14,291 nucleotides of DNA from Candidatus Altarchaeales archaeon WOR_SM1_86-2 (GCA_001723855.1 MCBC01000048.1:1-14291), one strand, 5' to 3'; shown: positions 7,184-14,010, numbered from the stretch's first letter. Notes: generated by a model from the sequence alone, not told the origin. Made by a program: numbers and translations.

Positions 7184-8095
7184 ATGAACGTCATGTCCGA
7201 GATAGAAAAATTAAAGGAAAAAAGAAACGCAATCGTAATGGCTCATAACTATCAGCGCCCGGAGATACAGGATATAGCGGATTTTATCGGGGATTCGTTA
7301 AAATTGGCTCAAACGGCAGAGAGGACTAACGCGGATGTATTAGTTTTTTGTGGAGTTGACTTCATGGCAGAGACCGCTGCAATAATAAACCCCGAAAAGA
7401 AAGTTCTTGTTCCCGATCCCGAAGCAAGCTGCCCGATGGCGAATATGCTCTCTGTGGATGATCTGCTTTTAGCGGAAAAAAAGTTCCCTGATGCGGACAT
7501 TGTTCTTTATATCAACACTAAGGCGGATGTTAAGGCGGAGGCTGATTGCGTGTGCACGTCGGCAAATGCTACGCGGATTGTGGACTCTATGGAGTCAGAT
7601 ACAATTTTGTTTGGCCCCGATAAGAATTTAGCATATCATGTCAAAATAATCGGGAAAAGTAAAAAGCAGATAATTCAAGTTCCAGAGCACGGTTTATGCC
7701 CCACGCATCATCAGATTTCCGGGTGGGATACAGTAGGTGCTAAAAGAAAGCACCCCGATGCTAAACTGGTCGTGCACCCAGAGTGCATTCCAGAGGTCCA
7801 GGAAATGGCAGACCACATAGCATCAACCGATGGGATGATAGACTACTGCATGCAGTCCCCTGACAAGGAGTTTATCATTGGAACGGAAAACGGGATACTG
7901 CATAGGATGAGAAAGGAAATGCCCGACAAAAGATTCTACCCTGCAAGCGAAACATCTATCTGCCCGAACATGAAGATGCATACACTGGAGAAGGTGAGGG
8001 ATGTGCTTGAGAATATGAACAATGAAGTTACTGTCCCGTCAAAAATTGCAAACAGGGCAAGAGGGGCTATTGACAGAATGCTTGAGTTGAGTTAG
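7184..8095 (+). CDS. nadA: Quinolinate synthase NadA
   Basis: A 303-residue cytoplasmic iron-sulfur enzyme that condenses iminoaspartate with dihydroxyacetone phosphate to quinolinate, the first ring-forming step of NAD biosynthesis. Landmarks of the short archaeal/group-C NadA are AHNYQRPEIQDIADFIGDS (20-38), FCGVDFMAET (55-64), the three cluster cysteines Cys83 (ASCPMA), Cys201 (HPEC) and Cys260 (SICPNMK), GPDKNLA (144-150) and HHQISGW (175-181). The length is normal and no residue appears missing. The start could be ATG 7184 or ATG 7193, since the sequence begins MNVMSEIEKL and neither has an SD. The stop TAG 8093-8095 overlaps the beginning of the downstream RidA-like frame. nadB/aspartate dehydrogenase and nadC are not in the window. 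Confidence 0.96.
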   Translation: MNVMSEIEKLKEKRNAIVMAHNYQRPEIQDIADFIGDSLKLAQTAERTNADVLVFCGVDFMAETAAIINPEKKVLVPDPEASCPMANMLSVDDLLLAEKKFPDADIVLYINTKADVKAEADCVCTSANATRIVDSMESDTILFGPDKNLAYHVKIIGKSKKQIIQVPEHGLCPTHHQISGWDTVGAKRKHPDAKLVVHPECIPEVQEMADHIASTDGMIDYCMQSPDKEFIIGTENGILHRMRKEMPDKRFYPASETSICPNMKMHTLEKVRDVLENMNNEVTVPSKIANRARGAIDRMLELS

Positions 8096-8520
8096 ATTTT
8101 GTAACCGGAGCACCATACTCGCAGGCAATAGCATACAATGATCTGCTTTTTATCTCCGGGCAGGGGCCGATAAATCCAAGGACAAATGAAATTGTGAGGG
8201 GCAGCATTGAAGACGAGGCAAGGTGGACGCTTGATAATTTGAAGGCGATCCTGGAGGCGGCAGGCTCTTCCCTGGACAACGTGCTCAAGGTCACGGTATA
8301 TATAAAAAACATCGATGACTTCGATAAATTCAATGAAGTTTACGGCGAGTATTTCAAAGCAGACAAGCCGGCAAGAACTGCCCTCCAGGCTGGAAAATTA
8401 CCGATGGATATTAAAGTTGAGATTGATGCTGTCGCATATATTCCCGGCAGGGATGAAAAAAGCAGGGTTTTTGGGTCAAACACCGCTAATGCAAACGAAA
8501 AACCACCGCAATTGATCTAA
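8086..8520 (+). CDS. ridA: RidA/YjgF-family (Rid) protein, N-terminus lacking a usable start codon
   Basis: Family similarity is strong from GAPYSQAI (codons from 8107) through LLFISGQGPINP, GSIEDEARWTLDNLKAILEA, LDNVLKVTVYIKN, EVYGEYF and ARTALQAGKLP to VEIDAVAY. The Arg of PAR (before TALQAGKLP) and the late acidic residue used for imine binding in RidA are present. RidA hydrolyses reactive enamine/imine intermediates made by PLP enzymes. The frame is open only from 8086, after TGA at 8083-8085. No ATG, GTG or TTG occurs in frame until GTG 8194, which would discard the first two strands and the PYSQA motif. About 12-15 N-terminal residues are thus missing or in another frame, with the core starting right after the nadA stop. 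The causes could be a frameshift (real or in the assembly), a decayed start, or a non-standard start coupled to nadA. The C-terminal tail is about 20 residues longer than usual. Confidence 0.7.
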   Translation, partial: VELDFVTGAPYSQAIAYNDLLFISGQGPINPRTNEIVRGSIEDEARWTLDNLKAILEAAGSSLDNVLKVTVYIKNIDDFDKFNEVYGEYFKADKPARTALQAGKLPMDIKVEIDAVAYIPGRDEKSRVFGSNTANANEKPPQLI

Positions 8521-8541
8521 TGCACCTAAAAAGTCAATACA

Positions 8542-9885
8542 ATGAAAAAGAAAATAGGATGCCTGGTTGATGGGGAGCATTACATTCCGAACATAAAGGA
8601 CACACTTGACAAGGTCTCGAAAGAATATGACATCGAAGTTGCTATATTTATCGGCGGAACGGAAAAAATTGGCGATAAAAACGAGGTAAAAGAAACATTG
8701 GGATACCACGTGGAATTTGCAGAACATGACGCAATGCCGGACCCGAAAAGAGTTGGTGAGATTGCAAGAAACTACGACCTGGCGTTTGTTATGGACTACT
8801 CTGACGAGCCGATTGTTAACTATGATATAAGGATGCATATTGCATGCGAGCTTCTTGCAGCGGGAGTTACTTACAGGGGTGCTGATTTTGAATTTACGCC
8901 AATGGAGTTTAAAGATATATTAACAAAGCCTTCGATTGCGATCTGGGGGACTGCAAAGAGGGTTGGAAAAACCGCTATAGGAGGGTATGTTGCACGAACA
9001 CTGCAGGAAGCGGGGTTTGCCCCTGGTGTTGTCACGCTTTCGCGGGGAGGTCCGAATAAGCCGGAGGTTATAAGGGGGGACATGATTGAAATGAAACCTG
9101 AATTTTTCCTGACAATGCAGGACAAGGGTTTCCATGCCGCCTCTGACAATTTTGAAGATGCGCTGACGGGCGGGGCAGTAACCTTCGGATGCAAGCGGTG
9201 CGGGGGTGGATTTGCAGGAAAACCGAATGAAACGATCGTTGACGAAGGGGCGGTTATGGCAGATATGCACCCCGACGTAAAGACGGTTGTTCTTGAAGGC
9301 TCTGGTGCGACATTTCCTGAGATAAAGACGGACAGAGTAATCCTGCTTGTCGGGGCAGGGCAGCCGATAAATCACATAACGGGGTATTTCGGACCGTTCA
9401 GGATAAAATTTGCAAACCTCGTTATTGTAGCAATGTGCGAAGAGCCAATGGCCGATGAAGAAAAAGTCAGGGAAGTATATGACGGAGTAAAGAGCGTAAA
9501 TCCGGACGCAAAGGTGGTGCTGACGATATTCAGGCCGAAGCCGATAGGGGACATAAAAGGTAAAAAAGTTCTTTTTGCAACAACTGCGCCAGAAGCAGTA
9601 ATGCAAAAACTGGTCTCGTTTTTAGAAGAAGAATTTGACTGCGAAATCGTCGGCTCAACCCACTATCTGTCCAACCAGGCAAAATTAAGAAAGGACATTG
9701 CAAAATATATTGGCAATGCGGATGTGATACTTACGGAATTAAAAGCTGCGGCGGTTAAAGTCGTAACAAAGGAGGCGGTTGATGCCGGAATTGATGTCGT
9801 TTACTGCGATAATATACCGATCGTTATCGGAGGGGATTTTGACAATCTAAAGGATGCCGTGCTTGATTTGATGAATGGGATTTGA
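8542..9885 (+). CDS. cpgS: Cyclic 2,3-diphosphoglycerate synthetase
   Basis: A 447-residue protein, near the roughly 450-460 of characterised methanogen enzymes. It closes 2,3-diphosphoglycerate to cyclic 2,3-diphosphoglycerate using ATP and K+, in the cytoplasm. The N-terminal block starts MKKKIGCLVDGEHYIPNIK. A P-loop GTAKRVGKTA spans residues 136-145, followed by GGYVARTLQEAGF and VTLSRGGPNKPEVI. A cysteine/glycine-rich stretch GCKRCGGGFAGKPNE comes after that, then VLEGSGATFPEI, GAGQPINHITGYFGPFR and a C-terminal GSTHYLSNQAKLRKDI. It starts 21 bases after the RidA-like frame with no SD and no clear TATA box in the gap, so it is probably cotranscribed with nadA. The next gene on the strand makes its substrate. 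The call is firm because these motifs are specific to this family. Confidence 0.92.
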   Translation: MKKKIGCLVDGEHYIPNIKDTLDKVSKEYDIEVAIFIGGTEKIGDKNEVKETLGYHVEFAEHDAMPDPKRVGEIARNYDLAFVMDYSDEPIVNYDIRMHIACELLAAGVTYRGADFEFTPMEFKDILTKPSIAIWGTAKRVGKTAIGGYVARTLQEAGFAPGVVTLSRGGPNKPEVIRGDMIEMKPEFFLTMQDKGFHAASDNFEDALTGGAVTFGCKRCGGGFAGKPNETIVDEGAVMADMHPDVKTVVLEGSGATFPEIKTDRVILLVGAGQPINHITGYFGPFRIKFANLVIVAMCEEPMADEEKVREVYDGVKSVNPDAKVVLTIFRPKPIGDIKGKKVLFATTAPEAVMQKLVSFLEEEFDCEIVGSTHYLSNQAKLRKDIAKYIGNADVILTELKAAAVKVVTKEAVDAGIDVVYCDNIPIVIGGDFDNLKDAVLDLMNGI

Positions 9886-9913
9886 TTAGCGGGGTTTCGG
9901 CCGCATAAGTGTT

Positions 9914-9926
9914 AAACTTTTATATG
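9914..9926 (+). promoter_or_regulatory. TATA box upstream of the 2-phosphoglycerate kinase leader
   Basis: AAACTTTTATATG is the best archaeal TATA match in the gap after cDPG synthetase. Usual spacing would put transcription start near 9948, leaving about 205-225 untranslated bases before the kinase. That is unusual in a window where other genes seem nearly leaderless. Confidence 0.5.
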
Positions 9927-9947
9927 TTTGTAATCAATAAATATAAT

Positions 9948-10080
9948 AGATCAACAGGTTGAAATTGTGAACGGGACGCTGCCTGTGGCTGACATTCCAT
10001 GTCGGACACATTCGAAACTCAAAGGGTTTTGAATATCGCATAAAGCCGTTTTGCGGTTTTGAGTCCCATCGTTTTAACCT
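9948..10080 (+). ncRNA. Candidate structured leader or small RNA upstream of 2-phosphoglycerate kinase
   Basis: This non-coding stretch folds by hand into several helices. A 12-pair hairpin (9984-9995 with 9999-10010) has a 3-base loop, one G-A mismatch and one G-U pair. ACTCAAA (10017-10023) pairs perfectly with TTTGAGT (10058-10064). Inside that, GCCG (10045-10048) can pair with CGGT (10054-10057). GGGAC (9973-9977) can also pair with GTCCC (10063-10067), which competes with the second helix. CCTAAATTTAGG (10079-10090) is a perfect 12-base palindrome just after. It matches no tRNA, C/D guide or riboswitch class I recognise. It may be a regulatory leader of the kinase or an independent small RNA. 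The exact ends are guesses. Confidence 0.35.
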
Positions 10081-10140
10081 AAATTTAGGCATTATGGTTT
10101 ACGGTGAAGCTGCCCGATTTACATCATTAATTTCATCTCA

Positions 10141-10155
10141 GGGGGGTGAGAAATG
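10141..10155 (+). promoter_or_regulatory. Strong SD plus ATG in a frame different from the kinase
   Basis: GGGGGGTGAG (10141-10150) is a strong SD sitting two bases before ATG 10153, the only clear SD upstream of the kinase. That ATG is in another reading frame: it encodes 18 codons (MENKIKGDEKINKSVGEG) and stops at TGA 10207-10209, inside the kinase frame. The kinase frame has TAA at 10166-10168, so it must start at or after GTG 10172, which has no SD of its own. Either a short leader peptide couples to the GTG, or a one-base shift in the A-rich run separates the true start from the rest. Confidence 0.5.
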
Positions 10156-10171
10156 GAAAATAAAATAAAAG

Positions 10172-11080
10172 GTGACGAAAAAATCAATAAGAGTGTGGGT
10201 GAAGGTTGACGATTACAAGACGCCGTTCTCAAGGGGGATACTGGCAAGATCGATTATGCGTACCGGGATGACCGATCTGGATGCATATGATCTGGCAGAG
10301 AGCATTAAAGAAGAATTGATAAGGAGTAAAAAGACGGAGATATCGCCAGAGGAGATATTTGATATAACCCATTCAAAATTAAAGGGCATCGATGATAAGT
10401 TAGCGGGTAAATACAGGTTGTGGAGGGAGATAAGTATGCAAAAAACCCCCTACATCATATTGATCGGAGGGGCATCGGGAATTGGCACCACAACCGTCGC
10501 AACGGAGCTTGGTCACAGGCTTGGGATAGGAAGAGTTATCGGAACGGACAGCATAAGGGAGGTGATGAGAAAGGTTCTGTCAAAGGATTTGATGCCGAGC
10601 CTGCATGTTTCAAGTTGTGAAGCGTGGAGATACCTAAAAGCCCCCCTACCATCGGAGTTTAACAGGAAGATTTTCGGTTATCAGAAGCAGGTTGAAAGAG
10701 TCACGGTGGGAATAGAAGCGATAATTGAAAGGTCAATGGAAGAAGGGCTTCCAGTGGTTATAGAGGGCATCCATTTACTTCCCGGCTATCTGGATAAAAA
10801 AATCACCTCCAAACCAAATGTCTTTTTTTATGTTTTGACAATAAATGATGAAAGAGAGCACAGACTTCGCTTCATAGCGAGGGCAAGAGAAGCTCACAGA
10901 CTGGCAGATAAGTACCTAAAAAATTTTGAAGCCATTCGCGCAATACAGGAAAATATTGTTGAGAAAGCCAAAGCCAATAACATAAGGGTTATAGAAAATT
11001 CGGATAGGGAGCAGACAATAAATTTTATGGCTGACTCTGTGATGGAACAGATGATTACATTATTGGAAAAAAATGTTTAA
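10172..11080 (+). CDS. pgk2: 2-phosphoglycerate kinase
   Basis: A 302-residue kinase that phosphorylates 2-phosphoglycerate to 2,3-diphosphoglycerate, the first step of cyclic 2,3-DPG synthesis. The N-terminal 90 residues form an ATP-cone-like domain (IRVWVKVDDYKTPFSRGILA). The kinase domain begins YIILIGGASGIGTTTVATEL, with P-loop GGASGIGTTT at 99-108, then IGTDSIREVMRKVL and VVIEGIHLLPGYL. The usual Walker A lysine is replaced by threonine (GIGTTT instead of GxGKST). As I recall, this family commonly has GTST here, so this is probably normal and not decay. The start taken is GTG 10172, the first possible start after the in-frame TAA at 10166; the strong upstream SD points to a different frame. 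It follows cDPG synthetase on the same strand after 286 non-coding bases. Confidence 0.88.
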   Translation: MTKKSIRVWVKVDDYKTPFSRGILARSIMRTGMTDLDAYDLAESIKEELIRSKKTEISPEEIFDITHSKLKGIDDKLAGKYRLWREISMQKTPYIILIGGASGIGTTTVATELGHRLGIGRVIGTDSIREVMRKVLSKDLMPSLHVSSCEAWRYLKAPLPSEFNRKIFGYQKQVERVTVGIEAIIERSMEEGLPVVIEGIHLLPGYLDKKITSKPNVFFYVLTINDEREHRLRFIARAREAHRLADKYLKNFEAIRAIQENIVEKAKANNIRVIENSDREQTINFMADSVMEQMITLLEKNV

Positions 11081-11115
11081 TATTTAACTCTTTTTAGTGA
11101 AATAAATAATAAAAA

Positions 11116-11313
11116 ATGGCTGAATTACCTCTCGCACCATGCGAAAGACTCTTAAAGAGACCTGGAGACCTCAGAGTGAGTGAAGATGCAACAAGAGCAT
11201 TAAGGGACATAGTAGAAGATTATGCTAAAGAGGTCGCTGAGAAAGCAAACAGATTTGCACGGCATGCCGGCAGAAAAACGATAAATGCGGATGATGTGAA
11301 ACTTGCCAGGTAA
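11116..11313 (+). CDS. Archaeal histone (HMf-like)
   Basis: A 65-residue single histone fold. LPLAPCERLLK forms the first helix and RVSEDATRALRDIVEDYAKEVAEKANRFARHAGRK the central helix and loop. TINADDVKLAR is the final helix, ending at TAA right after it with no tail. RHAGRKT is the signature DNA-contacting loop. Such proteins dimerise and wrap DNA into nucleosome-like stacks. Cys9 replaces the usual hydrophobic residue of APVERL, and RPGDLR stands where RKAGAER is common. The ATG is preceded by an AT-only stretch with no SD, and AATATTTAAC near 11078-11087 is about 30-38 bases upstream, so a leaderless independent transcript is likely. The stop is 8 bases from the end of the convergent nucleotidyltransferase gene. 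Confidence 0.95.
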   Translation: MAELPLAPCERLLKRPGDLRVSEDATRALRDIVEDYAKEVAEKANRFARHAGRKTINADDVKLAR

Positions 11314-11321
11314 TCAAAACT

Positions 11322-12536
11322 CTAACCCCCCCGCAGGATAGGATCCCGCACAACTATCCCGGGCTCAACCCATGCCCCGGGATAAATGGATATGCCGGGC
11401 ATTATTGAAGCATTTATTCCCGTCTTCACGCCGTCCCCAAAGACTGCACCAAATTTTTTCCTTCCTGAACTTTCAAATCTGCCTTTAACACTCACTTTTA
11501 CATCACCCTCGTCAAATCTCAAATTAGCGATCTTTGTTCCCGCGCCAAAATTACATCCTTCGCCTATGATCGAGTCCCCGACATAAGACAGGTGCCCGAC
11601 ATTGGTATTTGACATGATAATGGAATTTTTGATTTCAACCGCATTCCCTACATGAACGTTATCCCCCAGGCTCGTATGCTGCCTCAGGAAGCAGTTGGGG
11701 CCGATAATGCAGTTCTCTCCAATGTAACACGGGCCCTCAATATATGCCCCGGAGCGTATAACCGTGCCTTTACCTATATGAACGTTCCCCTTTATTGTGG
11801 TGTAAGGTTCAACCTCTGCACCCTCGCATATTCCCGGATCCATGTCCTTCAGCAGGGCTTCGTTACCATCCAGCAGGTCCCATGGGCGCCCGATATCCAT
11901 CCAGTGACCCCTGCATTTAAATCCGTGAACTCTGCCTTCACGAATTAAGATATCAATCGCATCGGTTATCTCATATTCCAAGCGCTTTGATTTTTCAATT
12001 TGTTTGATCGCATCAAAGATTTTCTCATTAAAAATGTAAACTCCGGCGTTCGCCATGTTGCTCTTTGGTTTCTTTGGCTTTTCTTTTATACCCTGCACTT
12101 TATCTCCCTTTAGCTCCACGATCCCGAATTGAGATGCGTCTTCAACCTCCACCAGAGATAAACTTTCGGAGTTGGGTTTATGATTACTTAACAGGTCATT
12201 TATAAACTCCCTAGAAACCAGAAGGTCGCCGTTAATAACCAGAAAATCACCTTTCACGTGATCCTCGACCACGGAGATTGCATGTGCTGTCCCAAGATGC
12301 TCTTTTTGCTCCACATAATCTATCTGCAGACCATTGAACTCGCTGCCAAAATGATCTATTACTTTTTCTTTTTTATATCCCACAACCAGCACTGCCTTCC
12401 TGAAATCTCTGGGCAGGGATTCCAGATTCCACTGCAATATCGGCTTGCCGGCAATTGTCAGCATTGGTTTTGGGCGGGTTATTGTCAGGGGCATCAGTCG
12501 TGTTCCTTCCCCGGCGGCAAGGATTACAGCATCCAT
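11322..12536 (-). CDS. glmU: Bifunctional sugar-1-phosphate nucleotidylyltransferase / acyltransferase (GlmU-like)
   Basis: A 404-residue two-domain enzyme. Residues 1 to about 230 are a nucleotidyltransferase: MDAVILAAGEGTRLMPLT with the GxGTR loop at 9-13, PKPM at 22-25, GTAHAI, INGDLLV, NAGVYIF, EYEITDAIDIL and HWMDIGRPWDLL. From about 235 to the end, hexapeptide repeats (IGKGTVI, IGENCIIGPNC, LGDNVHVGN, VGDSIIGEGCNFG) form a left-handed beta-helix of acetyltransferase type. Archaeal homologues of the ST0452/MJ1101 type make UDP-GlcNAc (and often other NDP-sugars) from the sugar phosphate. The precise sugar here is inferred. The product feeds surface glycans and glycosylation. It lies 27 bases downstream of the HTH-CBS gene on the same strand, but that gap is an AT-rich TATA-like stretch, so it may also be transcribed alone. 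It is convergent with the histone gene. Confidence 0.88.
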   Translation of the reverse strand: MDAVILAAGEGTRLMPLTITRPKPMLTIAGKPILQWNLESLPRDFRKAVLVVGYKKEKVIDHFGSEFNGLQIDYVEQKEHLGTAHAISVVEDHVKGDFLVINGDLLVSREFINDLLSNHKPNSESLSLVEVEDASQFGIVELKGDKVQGIKEKPKKPKSNMANAGVYIFNEKIFDAIKQIEKSKRLEYEITDAIDILIREGRVHGFKCRGHWMDIGRPWDLLDGNEALLKDMDPGICEGAEVEPYTTIKGNVHIGKGTVIRSGAYIEGPCYIGENCIIGPNCFLRQHTSLGDNVHVGNAVEIKNSIIMSNTNVGHLSYVGDSIIGEGCNFGAGTKIANLRFDEGDVKVSVKGRFESSGRKKFGAVFGDGVKTGINASIMPGISIYPGAWVEPGIVVRDPILRGG

Positions 12537-12563
12537 GTTATTATATTATTAATAAAAAATAAA

Positions 12564-13133
12564 TCAACCATGAACAAACTTCAACAGATCCGCCTTTGTT
12601 ATTATCCCTGCCGCCAGCCCCTCGTCCATAACAACCACCGCTGGAGAATGTTCAAGCAGGGCCGAGATAACCATTATAGGGGTTTCCTTGTTAACTGACG
12701 GGAACGGGGGGTTCATTATCTCTCCAGCGCGCTTTGCGGATATGGCGGATAAATCCTCTCCTTTAACCATCCTTTCCACTATGGTTTTTTCCGATATACT
12801 CCCCACGATCACTTCTTTATCAAATACGGGCATCTGGGATATCCTGCGTTTTCTCATGGTAATCGTTACATTTTTAAGTATCTCATTCTTTTCGACTCCG
12901 GCAACGCCCCTCCTCATGACATCTTTGGCTATAATCTCCTTTCCACCCCCCTTCTTGAGTTCCTTTAACGCGCCAAAGATAGCAACAACTTTTGAATACC
13001 TGGGATCCACACTTTTATTCTCAATTCTTGCTATCAATGCCTGGCTCACACCGGCGCGTTTTGCCAATTCGGACTGCGTTATTCTTAATTTATCTCTCAA
13101 ATGCTTGATTTCGGACAGGTCCATTGGTTTCAT
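12564..13133 (-). CDS. HTH-CBS transcriptional regulator
   Basis: A 189-residue protein from the ATG at 13133. A TTG three codons upstream is in frame, but the ATG sits better behind the TATA box. Residues 8-62 are an XRE-type helix-turn-helix (LRITQSELAKRAGVSQALIARIENKSVDPRYSKV). They are followed by two CBS domains at about 67-125 (IIAKDVMRRGVAGVEKNEIL through MPVFDKEVIVGSISEKTIVE) and 136-188 (AGEIMNPPFPSVNKETPI through VVVMDEGLAAGIITKADLL). CBS pairs bind adenine nucleotides or similar ligands, so this is probably a DNA-binding regulator that senses a metabolite. Such HTH-CBS proteins are widespread in archaea with mostly unknown targets. It heads a possible two-gene leftward unit with the sugar nucleotidyltransferase and is divergent from the membrane-protein gene, sharing a short promoter. 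Confidence 0.88.
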   Translation of the reverse strand: MKPMDLSEIKHLRDKLRITQSELAKRAGVSQALIARIENKSVDPRYSKVVAIFGALKELKKGGGKEIIAKDVMRRGVAGVEKNEILKNVTITMRKRRISQMPVFDKEVIVGSISEKTIVERMVKGEDLSAISAKRAGEIMNPPFPSVNKETPIMVISALLEHSPAVVVMDEGLAAGIITKADLLKFVHG

Positions 13134-13162
13134 ATTATGCAAGTTTGAATATGTCTTTATTA

Positions 13163-13175
13163 TTTATTTATATAT
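13163..13175. promoter_or_regulatory. Shared bidirectional TATA element
   Basis: The bases around TTTATATA (13167-13174) form a near-symmetrical TATA box. It lies 26 bases before ATG 13197 on the + strand and about 35 before ATG 13133 on the - strand. Neither start has a convincing SD. One TATA element could serve both divergent genes, giving almost leaderless mRNAs. The HTH-CBS protein could bind here and regulate itself, but no clear operator repeat is visible in the 63-base gap. Confidence 0.45.
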
Positions 13176-13196
13176 TAATTGCATTATTAAAGAGAG

Positions 13197-13769
13197 ATGA
13201 GTTTGATTGATTTAGATATGTGGGGTAGAGAGAGAAAAAAGATGTCGCGGGCGGACGCCCTTATACAGATATTTAAATCAGTGATCCTGTTTTCAAGTTT
13301 CATTGCAGCCTTTTTTTCATTCGTGCTTGGCTATTTTGTAGATGTTGCTACTTTTGAGATAACTGACGGGGTATTTAAAGAGTTCGCTCAAGACATCATT
13401 ATCATATTAATCAACCAGCCGTTTGCAATTACGGCATTTGTATTGCTAACGCTCATTAACATCAGATACAAATCCGAGGGGGCTGGGTGGACAATAAATA
13501 TAATGAGGGGGCTGGGGGTGGTTCTGGTGTTTTTTGCAATATTTGTGCTCGGCTCGATAGATGTTTTCGGCGATCTCATTAATAAGACGCCGGAAAACTT
13601 ACTTTACCCCCTGCATTTTCTATTCATCTCTGCCCCAATATTTTTGTTTTTGTATGCCGTGCTTGTTAACAGAAACAAAGAGTACGTCATTGCAGGAAGT
13701 TTTTTTGTTGTATCTTCAATATATCTAATCGTCAGATTGCTTTTAGGTTTCTTCACTTTCAATGCATAA
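13197..13769 (+). CDS. Five-helix membrane protein of unknown function
   Basis: A 190-residue protein. The first 22 residues are charged (MWGRERKKMSRAD). Five hydrophobic segments follow at about 25-49, 66-88, 104-125, 136-157 and 163-186, so it is an integral membrane protein with most of its mass in the bilayer. Short connecting loops hold few charged residues and no recognisable catalytic motif, signal-cleavage site or transporter signature. I do not recognise the family. Its TAA stop (13767-13769) directly abuts the stop codon of the convergent lipoprotein gene with no base between. Nothing ties it functionally to its neighbours. Confidence 0.7.
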   Translation: MSLIDLDMWGRERKKMSRADALIQIFKSVILFSSFIAAFFSFVLGYFVDVATFEITDGVFKEFAQDIIIILINQPFAITAFVLLTLINIRYKSEGAGWTINIMRGLGVVLVFFAIFVLGSIDVFGDLINKTPENLLYPLHFLFISAPIFLFLYAVLVNRNKEYVIAGSFFVVSSIYLIVRLLLGFFTFNA

Positions 13770-13985
13770 CTATTCCCCGGCACTAATATTTTCAGCTGTC
13801 TTTGGACGGCACTCCTTATACTGCGCCCCATCCCTGTACACATCCTCACATGTAAGCCCTTCACAGCATTCGAGGTCATTTGAGCATTCCTCGCCCTCCC
13901 CTTTACAGATACATCCGCTGATCACCACGGCTGCCAGAACAATCATTAACACCCCCATGCCAAATAAAAGTTTTGTATTTTTCAT
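13770..13985 (-). CDS. Small secreted lipoprotein with inhibitor-cystine-knot-like cysteine pattern
   Basis: A 71-residue protein. MKNTKLLFGMGVLMIVLAAVVISGC has a charged start, a hydrophobic core and a lipobox (ISGC, Cys25), so the mature protein is probably lipid-anchored outside the cell, only 47 residues long. After the lipobox come six cysteines, Cys27, 34, 40, 41, 46 and 59, spaced C-x6-C-x5-C-C-x4-C-x12-C. This is the classic knottin pattern seen in animal toxins, plant inhibitors and some microbial surface proteins. The mature part is acidic and polar (GEGEECSNDLECCEGLTCED). The pattern suggests a rigid disulfide-bonded mini-domain, perhaps for adhesion, inhibition or defence. That role is inferred, and no homologous family can be confirmed here. 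The ATG has a TATA box about 30 bases upstream and no close SD. Confidence 0.75.
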   Translation of the reverse strand: MKNTKLLFGMGVLMIVLAAVVISGCICKGEGEECSNDLECCEGLTCEDVYRDGAQYKECRPKTAENISAGE

Positions 13986-14010
13986 GACATTATTAAAAAT
14001 TATATCTCTC

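Noticed and set aside
8920..9606. A 228-codon minus-strand open frame opposite cDPG synthetase
   Set aside because: Composition is odd and no known motif is visible. The + strand frame has strong family-specific motifs throughout, so this is a shadow frame.
10005..10025. TTCGAAAC resembling a tRNA T-loop in the kinase leader
   Set aside because: No acceptor, D or anticodon arms can be placed around it, and no intact T-stem flanks it.
10094..10168. A 24-codon frame from ATG 10094 in the same frame as the kinase
   Set aside because: It ends at TAA 10166 before the kinase GTG, has no SD, and shows no protein-like feature.
10690..10700. Loss of the Walker A lysine in 2-phosphoglycerate kinase as a sign of inactivation
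   Set aside because: The family as I recall it commonly has GTST/GTTT at this place, and the rest of the protein is well kept.
13140..13142. TTG as the start of the HTH-CBS gene
   Set aside because: It adds three residues before an ATG (13133) that fits the TATA spacing equally well, and HTH similarity starts only after the ATG.
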